Made by a program: the position numbers and the translations under genes. Shown here piece after piece: positions 11,557-22,002 of a stretch of DNA of 64,000 nt. Source of the stretch: Fagopyrum homotropicum (taxonomy: Eukaryota; Streptophyta; Magnoliopsida; Caryophyllales; Polygonaceae); NCBI GenBank assembly GCA_033239125.1, contig BSWB01000007.1, positions 103,963,582 to 104,027,581 of the forward strand, given 5' to 3'. Every line of letters starts with the position of its first letter. The stretch's first letter is position 1. The notes beneath the pieces were generated by a model that worked only from the letters and a program-made list of their open reading frames with translations, searched no databases and was not told where the DNA came from.

Positions 11557-12665
11557 AACTTAACGAGATTATTCATCCATAAACCTACAAGATCAAAGTA
11601 CAAGTTAGCATTCTAGCAAAGACAAAGAGATATAAAGAATGAATAAATAAACCGTTAATCCTTCTTTATAGTTATAATCCTTTCTATTAAGTAATTACAA
11701 CCAGCTTTTACCTAACGGTTTACTACTAGATTAAGGACCCGAACCCGGAATCGATTCATCCTAGTACTTTGCATGCATTAGACACTTAGGTGATCAATCT
11801 AAGTGATAAGAGACATGCAAACATAAGTTAAAACTCAAGGAAATATAACACAAATTGAGTGAATAAAACTTATATTATGAAAGACTTACATCCAAGTACC
11901 AATGCAACTTCAAAACAACCAAATGTAGCAAAGGAAGCTAGAAACTCATTAAAAGATGGCACTAAGAAAAATAGAGCTTTTGGGGGAAAATGATGGATGA
12001 TTCTAAGAATCAGCCAAGGGCTCTATTTATACTATAAATTATATTAAAAGGGAGTAAATGGGCTGTCTAAATAGTCACCTTAAATGTCATAAAGGTGGTT
12101 CAAACAGCCGGAGTTTAGTCCTCTAGCGCTAAATCGCGGGGGCGGGCTTTAGGGCGGCAGGGGCGGTTTAGGCCAGAATGCTCGATCTTGTTCTTAGCCT
12201 CCGGGGCGGCTTGGCAATACCACAGGGGGGGATGGGGGGTCTTTAATGCTTCTTGAATGTCTGACTCTTCATCATTTTGTCATTTATGATGACGATCCGT
12301 AGGGGCGGCCCAGTGTCACCGCAGGGGCCGCGACACTGGCTCTTCGACTTCACAGGTCCGTAGGCTGGAGCGCAGGGTTGCCGGCTTCGCTTCTTCTGGG
12401 TGAGTCACCGCAGGGGCGGCCATAAGCGGCCGGAGGGGCGGTGACAAGCAGGTTCCGGGCGCTAGCGAAGGCGCAATGCTGCGTTGCCGGAGTGCAATAC
12501 CAACGCAGGGGTGGTGAAACTGCTCCGCGGGGGTGGTGTGGCACCAGAAACATTTCTTCGTTGTTGTTCTTCAACTCCCAAGTGTTGTTAATACCTTCTT
12601 TTGCTTCGTTTGGACTTCTCTATCTTGATCAAGGTATTAGTAGCACAAACTGACTCAAAGACACT
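11557..12665 (-). repeat. Athila-like LTR, copy c, second part
   Basis: The LTR interrupted at 2576 continues here without loss. It ends at the same AAAGACACT junction as copies a and b. The GC-rich word cluster is at about 12125-12540. Confidence 0.85.
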
Positions 12666-12747
12666 TAAAAGACTCTCTTGGAATGTCAGTCCTTTAGCCT
12701 TAACCTTCTTTAGCTTTGGGACTACTCCCTGGCAACGGCGCCAAATA
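12666..12747 (-). other. 82-bp leader with tRNA-Asp primer site, third copy
   Basis: It has the same junction and length as the other leaders. The primer site at 12725-12742 has one substitution (TCCCTGG on the plus strand in place of TCCCCGG). Confidence 0.8.
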
Positions 12748-14257
12748 TGACGAGACTAAAAATCTATAGTCGTTGTCTTTTAGATTTAGTCAAAGTATAT
12801 TACCTAACATTACACTAACCGGATTGTATTGTGTAAGTAAGGGTCAAACCCAAGAAAGTCTAGTCGAGTTTTGATTAGATTCAATTACCGAATTGTAACA
12901 AATGAGGGGGGGGGGGGTGGATTGTAATAAAACAAGACAAAAACACATAAAAATCAAGCAAAGATGGTGATAATAGATATGGAATGAGGAGCTACACTAG
13001 GTTGGATCTTAGCATGCACACTACTTGGTTGGTTCTTTTTATAAGTTATTCACCAACGTCTCATCTTGATCTTAAATATGTGTTGAGCCAACCGGCATCA
13101 ACACAACTTAACGAGATTATTGATCCGTAAACCTACAAGATCAAAATACAAGTTATCATTCTAGCAAAGACAAAGAGATATAAAGAATGAATAAACAAAC
13201 CGTTAATCCTTATTTATAGTTATATTCCTTTCCTTTAAGTAATTACAACCAGCTTTTACCTAAAGGTTTACTACTAGATTAAGGACCAGAACCCGGAATC
13301 AGTAAATCCTAGTACTTTGCATGCATTAGACACTTAAGGTGATCAATCTAAGTGATAAGAGACATGCAAACATAAGTTAAAGCTCAAGGAAATATAACAC
13401 AAATTGACTGAATAGAACTTATATTATCAAAGACTTACAATCAAGTAGCAATGCAGCTTCAAAACAACCCAATGTAGCAAAGGAAGCTAGAAACTCATTA
13501 CAAGATGACACCAAGGAAAATAGAGCTTTTTGGGGGAAATGATGGATGATTCTAGCAATTGGCCAAGGACTCTATTTATACAACAAATTACATTAAAAGG
13601 GAGTAAATGGACTGTCTAAACAACCACCTTAAATGTCATAAAGGTGGTGCAAACAACCGGAGTTAAGTCCTCTGGCGCTAAACCGCGGAGGCGGGCTTCA
13701 CGGCCGCAGGGGCGGTTTAGGCCAAAACGTTCGATCTTCTTTTTGGCCGTTGGGGAAGCCTGACAATACCGCAAGGTCGGGTCTTTAATGCCATTTGAAC
13801 GTCTAACTCTACATTTTTTTGTCATTTTTGATGACGATCCGCAGGGGCGGTCTAGTGTCACCACAGGGGTGGCGACACTGGCTCTTCGGCTTCACAGGTC
13901 CGCAGGCTGGAGCGTAGGAAGAGGCGCAGGGGCGCCGGCTTCGCTTCTTCAGGGTGAGTCACCGCAAGGGAGGTTAGAGGCGGTCGCAGGGGCGGTGACA
14001 AGCTGGTTCCGGGCGTTGGTGAAGGCGCGGGCTGCGTTTTCGGAGTGCAATGCCACCGCAGGGGCGGTGACACTGCTCCGCGTGGGCAGTGTGGCACTAG
14101 AAACATTTCTTCGTTGTTGTTCTTCATTTACCAAGTGTTGCTAATACCTTCTTTTGCTTAATTTGGACTTCTTTATCTGGATCCAAGTATTAGTAGCGCA
14201 AACTGACTCAAAGACACTAAAAACTATCCCAATTGATAGTGATTTCATCACCTATCA
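12748..14257 (-). repeat. Athila-like LTR, copy d, complete U3 end
   Basis: This is the only left-array LTR with the true outer end, TGATAGGTGATG on the minus strand (14246-14257), directly after the polypurine tract. The 1510-bp copy is more diverged from copies a-c than those are from each other. The GC word occurs at about 13697, 13838, 13925, 13985 and 14057. Confidence 0.85.
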
Positions 14258-14274
14258 AACTCCCCCATACTTAG
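14258..14274 (-). other. Polypurine tract of the Athila-like element
   Basis: The minus strand reads CTAAGTATGGGGGAGTT immediately before the LTR start TGATAGG. This G-rich phrase is common just upstream of the 3' LTR in Athila-like elements. Confidence 0.75.
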
Positions 14275-14808
14275 ACTCTTTACTGGTCTTGAGTAAACAA
14301 CATATCAAACAATTCAGCATACAAAAGTCTCAGGAAGTATGGTGCAAAAGACAAGATGAGGAATGCAAGAGAAAAGCCAACAAAAGAAAGTGATAAAACA
14401 GAGAAAGTGAGAGAAGGTGAGAAAATACAATCCTTATTGCTCCAAGAGTGACCCACCTGGACATCCTCCTTATGATTCCCCTTCTTATGTCGCCAACGCC
14501 GGAAGGAGAACCTACACTCGGTATCGCTCATTTTGCCAAGGAGCCCTTTTGGATTTTCACCTTGCCACTCTACTTCTTGTCTTGATGATCTCACAAAAAT
14601 CCTCACATCCCTCAAGTCCAATTTTGCACAAACCTAGAGTTGGTCGGACTACCTTCTTTTTGCCTAAACCGCCCTTTCCGGTTTTTGGTTTATCAAAGGA
14701 TTTTCTTGCCTTTTTCTCAATTTCTTTGGCTTTTTCTCTTTTTTTTTTTGACTGAATATTCAACATCAATTACAAACTACAATTCTAAAAAATCCTAGTA
14801 CTTTGCCC
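14275..14808 (-). other. 3' untranslated region between env-like gene and polypurine tract
   Basis: On the minus strand this runs from the end of the env-like ORF to the polypurine tract. It contains short overlapping ORFs on both strands (for example Lys-rich 14557-14769), but none resembles a known domain and frames are not conserved elsewhere in the window. I see no further gene. Confidence 0.5.
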
Positions 14809-15972
14809 TCAAAGTGAAAATGAAAGCAAAGATAGTAATGTGGAGAAGGAAAAGGGAGGTGGCTCACTAGTGGGATGGTCCGGCTGGACTATCCGGACTC
14901 TGCTCATGTGGGTAAGGGAAGTGACCGAAGAAGTGCGCACCTGTCTGCGGTAAATCTCATCAATCCGGCTCTGCTTTGTGTCTATCCGAGCTCCAAAAGA
15001 GGACTCAAAGCTGGCTTGCCAAGCCAACTGCAAAGCCTCCATCCTCCGTTGCTGATCGGCCTGCCAGGCGTTCTGCCATTGGTCAAAGCGAGCGGTCATC
15101 CTCCCCTCAAAACCCGTCTGCCAGGTCTGTTGCTGCTCAAGCATGGTCCGTTGGTAGTCGGTCTACCACTGGTAGTGTTGAGTGGTCAGAGCCTCCATTT
15201 GAGCTTGTAGGCTGACGTGCTCAGGTCTATCCTCCTTTGCTACGGTGGGCATCTCTTCATCATCAGGAATAGACATGTGATCCTCATATGGGGCCTGGAT
15301 GGAGCTCGCCGCATGCCTCTCAACAATGGCTACCTGAGGCCTCCTCGGTACCCACGGATCAGCGGCAATATAAAGCTCGGAGAGCTCATCTTTGAATGGC
15401 AGCGGCTGGGGCAAGTAGGTGATCTGGATCCCATATGCAAAAGATAACTAGAAGAGGTTCTCACCATCCCTCTTGAGGAGCTTGCACCGCCGGAGAAGAC
15501 CTTCGTTGTAGAATGGGATCGCCATCCTATCCTCTAACTTGGTCATATCCATGACCTGCTCTGCAATCAAGGAGATGACTCCACCTCCAACAATGTCTCT
15601 CGGCTCGTTCTTCCTAATCCGCTTCAAAGTGGTGAGGAAGAGAAAGGGCCAAGCCGGCACGGTTTCACATGTCGAGATGCAGGCGTACAAAAGGGGAAGG
15701 TCCTTGAGAGCGACCTTGTTCTCCTCCTTGTGTCCACTGAAGACACACATTATGATCATTGAAAGGAGCCTCAAGCAGGGGTGAGTGAGCTTGTTGTTGT
15801 ACTCACCCCCGGCATGAAACTCTGATCCGGTAGCAGCTTGCCAAAACTCCACCAAGTCTGGCGTCGGTTGGACTCCCATCACTTGTCAAAAGGGTTCTTA
15901 GTAACCCCAAATGCCTCCTGCAACTGTGAGAAGTTTACTGTATACTTCCACTTGTTGTATTTGAATGTGACG

Positions 15973-17885
15973 TGTTCGCTCCAAACGGTGTGTGCAAGCT
16001 TTAAATTTATATCCCGAGAAATATGCTTAAAACAAGGATGCGACCCGCAGTGTACGGATCAATTATAGTAAAAAGCAAGAATTCCGGGGTGTCGATCTCA
16101 TGGACTTAGGTGAAACCTAAGCAAGTAGAGGTTGTCTATGCAACTAATAACCGCAATAGCGATTAAAGTAATCAAAAGATGATAATAAGGTCAATTAAGG
16201 GGAATATGCAAATTCTAGGGATTAAAGCATCTAGTTGTGGTTCCAACTCAAGATCTAAAGATAAAGCGGACAAAGCTGAGATTTTGCAAAGGGAAGGTGT
16301 TTCTAAAATGGAATAGATCATCGGGTAAGTCTCACTACTCAGAATCCCAAACCAAAGCTCCTATTACCGGGTAAGTCTTAAGGTACTAAGGAAAAGAACT
16401 ATAATCTCAAACCAACATACCAACTAAGGGGATAGAATCAACCTTTACCAGGTAAGTCTCAGGCTAACTCACTAAGATGGAATGAAGGCACACTCAAACC
16501 CCAATAAAGGATAAACCTTTATTACCTACACTTATGATCATGGGTACACAAACAAAGGAATCACCGGGTAAGTCTCATCCTAGACTTGCATCGAACCAAG
16601 AAGGGTGCAATAAGAATAGGATTTGACAAACTCTAACACTTAACTCTCAGTTTCGGATCAGAAAAGGTCACCTCAGTCAGTCAAGTTCCACCCCGGCCGA
16701 GATATTCATCGACTGAACGAGGTACTCTAGGGTTAAGGTTAAAGACTCCAGCTTTCAGGGTCCTACTGGGATTAAGATTATTCTATCATCGTCTTTCCCA
16801 CAACATTCAACCAATCACCCTTGAATCGCACAAGGAAATTAGCCACTCATCATCATGAAAGCAATAATCAAATATATGAGAAGTGAGTGAATATTTGAAC
16901 ACAAAAACCTTAAGAACAAGGCTTCAATAACTGAATCAAATATCAAACAAATTAGCGTTCCTTGGATCACAAATCCAACAAGACAATAAAATCAAAGGGA
17001 ATCTAAGAAAGTCTTACAAATCCCTTCAAAAGCTATTACAAAGCTATGAATTTCCTTCCTTCAATCTTCAATCCTTCCTTCAAACTTCCAAAAATTCTTC
17101 CTTACTGCAGTTTCTTCAATGCTCCAAAGATGGTTGGGTGTTAATTGGATGGCTGAATTGTGGAAAATCCAACTCTTTATATAGGAGAATTATCTTCCAA
17201 AGATAATAATATCTTAAAAATATAGTTTCCTATAAAATATGTTATATCTCTAAAATAGATCTCCCAAATATATGATCTTCCTTCTAGAAATCAAGCCCAA
17301 AAATATAAGATATCTTCCTTCCAAAAATAAAAGATCTCAGCCAAAAGATATGATCTCGCCGGCGCCTGGGTGTTCGCCTCGGTTGGGACGCTCCTCAAGA
17401 TCACCTCGGTCAAGGTGGTACTGTAGCTGACTGAGGTGAAGGTGGCACTGTAGCTGACCGAGGTGAAGGTGACACTGAAGAACACCTTGGTCTAGGTGAT
17501 ACCTTGGTCTAGGTGACACCTCGGTCCAGGTGACACCTCGGTCTAGGTGACACCTCGGTCTAGGTGACACTGTAGCCGACCTAGGTGAATCTCAGCTGAA
17601 TGTAAAATCTCCCAAATCTGGTCCAAAGTAAATCTTCTTCATTAATTTCATGCTTCCTGAATTCTTCTTTAAGTAGCTCCAATGACTCTTTAGCTCCTTA
17701 GCTCCATTTTAGTCCAAAATGTGCCATTTTACCTACGATTACAACGAAACTTGGTGTAGAACTCGATTCACGTAAAGGTAGATGAAACAACAATATAATC
17801 ACATAATATACATTCATACATGTAGATTATTGAAGATAAAACGTCTAAACAAGTCCCAAAATATAGACTATAATACATGCTATCA
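15973..17885 (-). mobile_element. Solo LTR, family B, copy 1
   Basis: It is bounded by TG (TGTTCGCTCC) and CA (CATGCTATCA) and flanked by the perfect duplication TGACG (15968-15972, 17886-17890). On the minus strand a TATA box (TATATAAAG, near 17180) follows a cluster of the word CACCTCGGTC.AGGTGA (17370-17590). A related cluster lies downstream (16670-16735). It lacks any internal coding region, so it is an LTR-LTR recombination product. Its second copy is 27764-29518. Confidence 0.85.
17370..17590 (-). promoter_or_regulatory. Palindromic-word cluster in U3 of family B solo LTR copy 1
   Basis: At least eight near-copies of CACCTCGGTCtAGGTGA occur in about 220 bp. Each is an inverted repeat of CACCTCG-type arms around 2 bp. 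They lie directly upstream of the LTR TATA box in minus-strand transcription order. Confidence 0.55.
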
Positions 17886-18149
17886 TGACGGCGACACAAA
17901 CATGGTCCTCCATCTCCATGGTGAAGGTGGCAATGAACTGTCTGGTGAGCTCGGGTATGTTGGAGCACTCTTCTTGAGGAAATCCCCGATCCCATCATTG
18001 TCGAGGAAGGACTGCATGCTGTCCAACATGCCTAGCTTCTCCAATGTCCGAACATGCAAGAACCGAGTAGCAAAGACAACTCGGTCTTGCACAATCTCAT
18101 ACCGTGCCTTCTCGGTCTCCGACATCTTGTATTTCCTTGTTGAATCCAT

Positions 18150-19033
18150 TCTTACAGCAAGTTCAAGTAAAGGAATTAGAATTCACCAAAAATTGACAAG
18201 AATTGGACCTTTCTGTTGAGTTTTCTGCTGGGGCAGGTGGGTGATCCGCAGGGGCGTAAGCTTGCAGGCGTAGGGGAAGGCGAAATGGGGACATACAATC
18301 TGTGACAACTTCGTTGGTGGTGGGGTTGTGGCGTCTTCTCCAGGTGGTTGGTGTCGATGTCGATGGTTGTCGGTGGTGGTGGAGGTGTTCAGTAGGTGGT
18401 GGAGGAGGTTGGTATGGAGGGTGAGTTAGGGTTTGAGTTTAGAGGATGAGGGGAGGGTGCAACAAGTTGAAGGCGAGGATAGAGGGGGGGGGGGGTGGCA
18501 CAAGGGCGTGGTGGTGGCTTCGCTAGGGCGTTGTAGTGGTGGCACAGGGGGCGTGGTGGTGACGCGAGGGAGGGAGATTGGGGAACGTAGGGGTGTTTGG
18601 GGGCTGGGGTGTGAGAGTATGGTCGAGAGAGAGAGAGAGTGGTAGGTGAGCAGAAGAGAGAGGTGGATGGGTAGGTGTAGGGGCTATTTTTCTTAATTCT
18701 ATTTTTTTTCTTTCCTTGGTAAACCCGTAGAGGAGGGGGTTTGTCACCGTGGGGGCGGTGACAAGGGGAGGGGAGACGCAGGCCCAACCCCGGGGGCGGA
18801 ACTGGGAGTGTCTGTGAAAGGAAAGCGCCACTGAGGCGGGGGTTTGTCATCGTGGGGGCGGGTGACAGATTGGAGCGGGCGTTGGCCCAGCGCCGGGGGC
18901 GGTCTAGGAAAGCCATGTCACCGCAGGGGCGGTGACATAGGGCTGCAGGGGCGGATTTCTTGACAAAGCCTCCTCTTCTTATTTTCTCAGGTTGCCTTCC
19001 GAACAGCACTTTTGTTTTACGTCGTTGGCTCGA
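18150..19033 (-). other. GC-rich spacer between pol end and env-like gene
   Basis: It follows the pol stop codon at about 19034 and the phrase GACGTAAAACAAAAGTGC plus GGAAGGCAACC, a motif often seen after Athila pol. It contains several GCAGGGGCGG words and the long inverted repeat at 18915-18938. The proline-rich ORF on the minus strand (18389-19009) has the composition expected from these words and no recognisable domain. A poly-G run lies at 18486-18496. Confidence 0.5.
18915..18938. repeat. Perfect 10-bp-arm inverted repeat built on the GC word
   Basis: Arms ATGTCACCGC and GCGGTGACAT flank AGGG. The core CCGC-AGGG-GCGG is the word found throughout the Athila-like and Tekay-like LTRs; here its flanks are also self-complementary. 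Confidence 0.8.
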
Positions 19034-19177
19034 CGTAAGACCTCACTTCTCTGCTTGGGCTTCCTCCAATACCATTTCATCGACTGGATCATTCTTCACT
19101 CCTTCATTGTATAGCTTGAGCCTTTACCCATTGACTTTGAAGATCTTGTGTGTTTGTTGTTTGCCCGAAAACGTGCG
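19034..19177 (-). pseudogene. C-terminal end of Athila-like pol (integrase tail)
   Basis: The minus strand encodes HKIFKVNG, then a TAA stop (from CAA), then RLKLYNEG, the conserved end of Athila/Tat integrase (usually FKVNGQRLKPY). The ORF ends near 19034. Everything upstream in pol is missing because a foreign truncated LTR begins at 19178. This locates the 3' end of pol and explains why the following ORF is env-like and not gag. Confidence 0.65.
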
Positions 19178-20563
19178 TGTAAATAACCTTTATATTTATA
19201 AAACTAGAATAAAAGCAAGCGAACCCGCAGTGTACGGATTGGCGTAGATTAGCAAGTATTTCAAAGTATCGAACACAGGGATTTGGTGAAAGAAAATCCA
19301 ATTTCAGATTGTCAAGCAAATAAAATGTAAAGCTTTGTAAATATTAGGGGAAAACAACAACCCTAAAGATCCGGATATCAAATTGTGGCAATCGATTCAA
19401 GATATACTAAAGAATTAGGACAGAGTCAAGAATTGCAAAGGTATGCTAAGGTAAAGTAATGTACAGTGCAGTTCCAAAACCTTATATGACTTACCCAAAG
19501 ACACTCTCTATAAAGGTTGTTGAGGCTGCAATATAGAAAAGATCTAAGGACAAGAATTAATCTCAAATACCCAAACTTATAACCCAAGGATCAAGATAAA
19601 CTCAAACGGTTAAGGCTGTGACACTCGAAACCGAAATAGAGGATGTTGAGTCTCACTACTACCTAGGAAAGGCAAGCCAAAGCTAGGTTAAAGCAAATCT
19701 TTAACTTTGGATTAAAGTAAAAGCAAAGTTCGTAAACTGAGGTAAATCACGGGTAGATCTTGAGAACCACGGCCGTGGAAACCTAAGAACAGGCCGTGAT
19801 TTAGGGTGTCGACGATATTTCTCTAACTTTCAGGGTCCAATCAAATTACGATCGATCTATCATCATCTAAGCCACAACCATCAACCCTTCAATTTAGAAT
19901 TGCTAAAGGGTTTTAGCCAATAACCATTGTCATGATATCAATATTCAATTTAAGAAGAATGAAAGATGAAAACCCTCGAATAATCAATAAAACTTCAAAA
20001 CCAATTCTTAAATCCGAAACACAAGAAGCAATGTTAATGGATTCAGAATATATAACACAAAACCTCACAATGATCTAAGGAAAGTAGGAAGAACGGGATG
20101 CCAATCCGTCTTCAATATCAAAACCTAAGAAAAAGGCTAAACCTTCGCTGTGAGCAATCTCCAATCTCCAACAATCCGGCGTTTTCGCAACTCTCGGCGA
20201 TTTCCAATCAACCCTAAGCAAGGGTGCTGAAAACAAGGGTAAGCAGGCGTCCTCGAAACTCTCTTTTCCAGCCTTTTTATAAGACGAGAAAGAATTGTCG
20301 TCAAGGCCCAATAGGTAAATGACGTGGCAAATAATGACACGTCAAAAGATCGCCTAAATCACGGTCTCATAGCTTTCCACGACCGTGGTTTAGACCGTGG
20401 AAACAGATTACGGTGCCTTGTGACTTCCACAACCGTAATTTAGGCCGTGTAACTTACTGGAGTGCTCCAAACTCTCTTCCACGTTCATAATGCTAGGTCC
20501 ACGGCCGTGGTTTAGAGCGTGGACTTCAAATCATCTTCTCCACGGCCGTAATTCAGGGCGTGG
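19178..20563 (-). mobile_element. Truncated LTR, family C
   Basis: It starts TGTAAATAACC on the plus strand and shares with family B the phrase GAACCCGCAGTGTACGG (near 19221) and the following 'acacagggatttgg' region. A TATA box on the minus strand (TATAAAAAG, near 20280) follows a cluster of CCACGGCCGTGG-like words (20340-20563), and a smaller cluster lies downstream (19765-19805). The other end is missing: it fuses at about 20564 directly to an internal part of an Athila-like LTR. Confidence 0.65.
20340..20563 (-). promoter_or_regulatory. Palindromic-word cluster in U3 of family C LTR
   Basis: Repeats of CCACGGCCGTGG and close variants (CCACGACCGTGG, then TTTAGACCGTGG) fill ~220 bp. The perfect 12-bp palindrome is at 20499-20510. 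The cluster sits upstream of the TATA box as in family B. Confidence 0.55.
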
Positions 20564-21920
20564 AAGTAAGGGTCGAACCCAAGAGAGTCTAGTCGAGTTT
20601 TAAATAGATTCATTTACCGAATTGTAACCAATGAGGGGGGGGGTTTAGATTGTAACAAAACAAGACAAAAGCACATAAAAATCAAGCAAAGATGGTGATA
20701 ATAGATATGGAATGAGGAGCTACACTAGGTTGGATCTTAGCATGCACACTACTTGGTTGGTTCTTTTTATAAGTTATTCACCAAAGTCTCATCTTGATCT
20801 TAGATATGTGTTGAGCCAACCGGCATCAACACAACTTAACGAGATTATTGATCAATAAACCTACAATATCAAAGTACAAGTTAGCATTCTAGCAAAGACA
20901 AACAGATATAAAGAATGAATAAACAAACCGTTAATCCTTCTTTATAGTTATAATCCTTTCTTTTAAGTAATTACAACCAGCTTTTACCTAAAGGTTTACT
21001 GCTAGATTAAGGACCCGAACCCGGAATCCATTCATCCTAGTACTTTGCATGCATTAGACACTTAGGTGATCAATCTAAGTGATAAGAGACATGCAAACAT
21101 AAGTTAAAGCTCAAGGAAATATAACACAAATTGAGTGAATACAACTTATATTATGAAAGACTTACATCCAAGTACCAATGCAACTTCAAAACAACCAAAT
21201 GTAGCAAAGGAAGCTAGAAACTAATTACAAGATGGCACTAAGAAAAATAGAGCTTTTGGGGGAAAATGATGGATGATTCTAACAATCAGCCAAGGGCTCT
21301 ATTTATACTATAAATTATATTAAAAGGGAGTAAATGGGTTGTCTAAACAGTCACCTTAAATGTCATAAAGGTGGTGCAAACAGCCGGAGTTTAGTCCTCT
21401 GGCGCTAAACCGCGGGGGCGGGCTCTAGGGCGGCAGGGGCGGTTTAGGCCAGAACGCTCGATCTTCTTCTTGGCCTCTAGGGCGCCTGGCAATACCACCG
21501 GGGGGGGTCTTTAATGCTTCTTGAACATCTGACTCTTCATCTTTTTGTCATTTCTGATGACGATCAGTTGGGGCGGCCCAATGTCACCACAGGGGCCGCG
21601 ACACTGGCTCTTCGACTTCACAGGTCCGTAGGCTGGAGCGCTTCGCTTCTTCTGGGTGAGTCACCGCAGGGGCGGCCAAAAGCGGCCGCAGGGGCGGTGA
21701 CAAGCTGGTTCCGGGCGCTGGTGAAGGCGCATGTTGCGTTGCCGGAGTGCAATCCCAACGCAGGGGCGGTGAAACAACTCCACGGGGGTGGTGTGACACT
21801 AGAAAAATTTCTTCGTTGCTGTTCTTCAACTCCCAAGTGTTGTTAATACCTTCTTTTGCTTCATTTGGACTTCTCTATCTTGATCAAGGTATTAGTAGCA
21901 CAAACTGACTCAAAGACACT
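20564..21920 (-). repeat. Athila-like LTR of the 5' terminus, inner copy (truncated)
   Basis: It begins inside the LTR at the phrase AAGTAAGGGTC (position ~766 in copy b) and ends at the same AAAGACACT junction as the left-array copies. It is therefore truncated on both sides. Confidence 0.8.
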
Positions 21921-22002
21921 TAAAAGACTCTCTTGGAATGTCCGTCCTTTAGCCTTAACCTTCTTGAGCTTTGGGAGTACTCCCCGGCAACGGCGCCAAA
22001 TA
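21921..22002 (-). other. 82-bp leader with tRNA-Asp primer site, right array
   Basis: It is identical in length and junction to the three leaders of the left array. The primer site is at 21981-21998. Confidence 0.8.

Larger units (their letters stand above)
14809..18149 (-). pseudogene. Athila env-like gene, split by a solo LTR
   Basis: The ORF starts at ATG 18149 (MDSTRKYKMSETEKARYE), runs to 17886, is interrupted by the LTR 15973-17885, and resumes from 15972 to 14809. The frame is continuous across the excised LTR if one TGACG copy is kept. Defects visible: a one-base frameshift near 17950, and in-frame stops near 15890 (TGA), 15448 (TAG) and 15163 (TAG), each one C-to-T step from Arg or Gln. 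The central part has LLYACISTCETVPAW, and the C-terminal part (about 14950-15150) is Gln/Trp-rich and probably helical (MLEQQQTWQTGFEGR). This corresponds to the plant transposon/env-like ORF found after pol in Athila; a function as an envelope is unproven. Confidence 0.7.

Noticed and set aside
1..14257. 1.54-kb tandem units as an ordinary satellite
   Set aside because: Each unit has LTR ends, a TATA box and a tRNA-Asp primer site, so it is an LTR array.
14809..15882. First read as a gag gene following the LTR
   Set aside because: The pol C-terminus lies upstream of it on the same strand and a polypurine tract lies downstream, so it is the env-like gene.
18389..19009. 206-codon proline-rich ORF on the minus strand
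   Set aside because: It overlaps the end of pol and the GC-word spacer, has no domain, and its Pro/His-rich composition follows from the repeated words.
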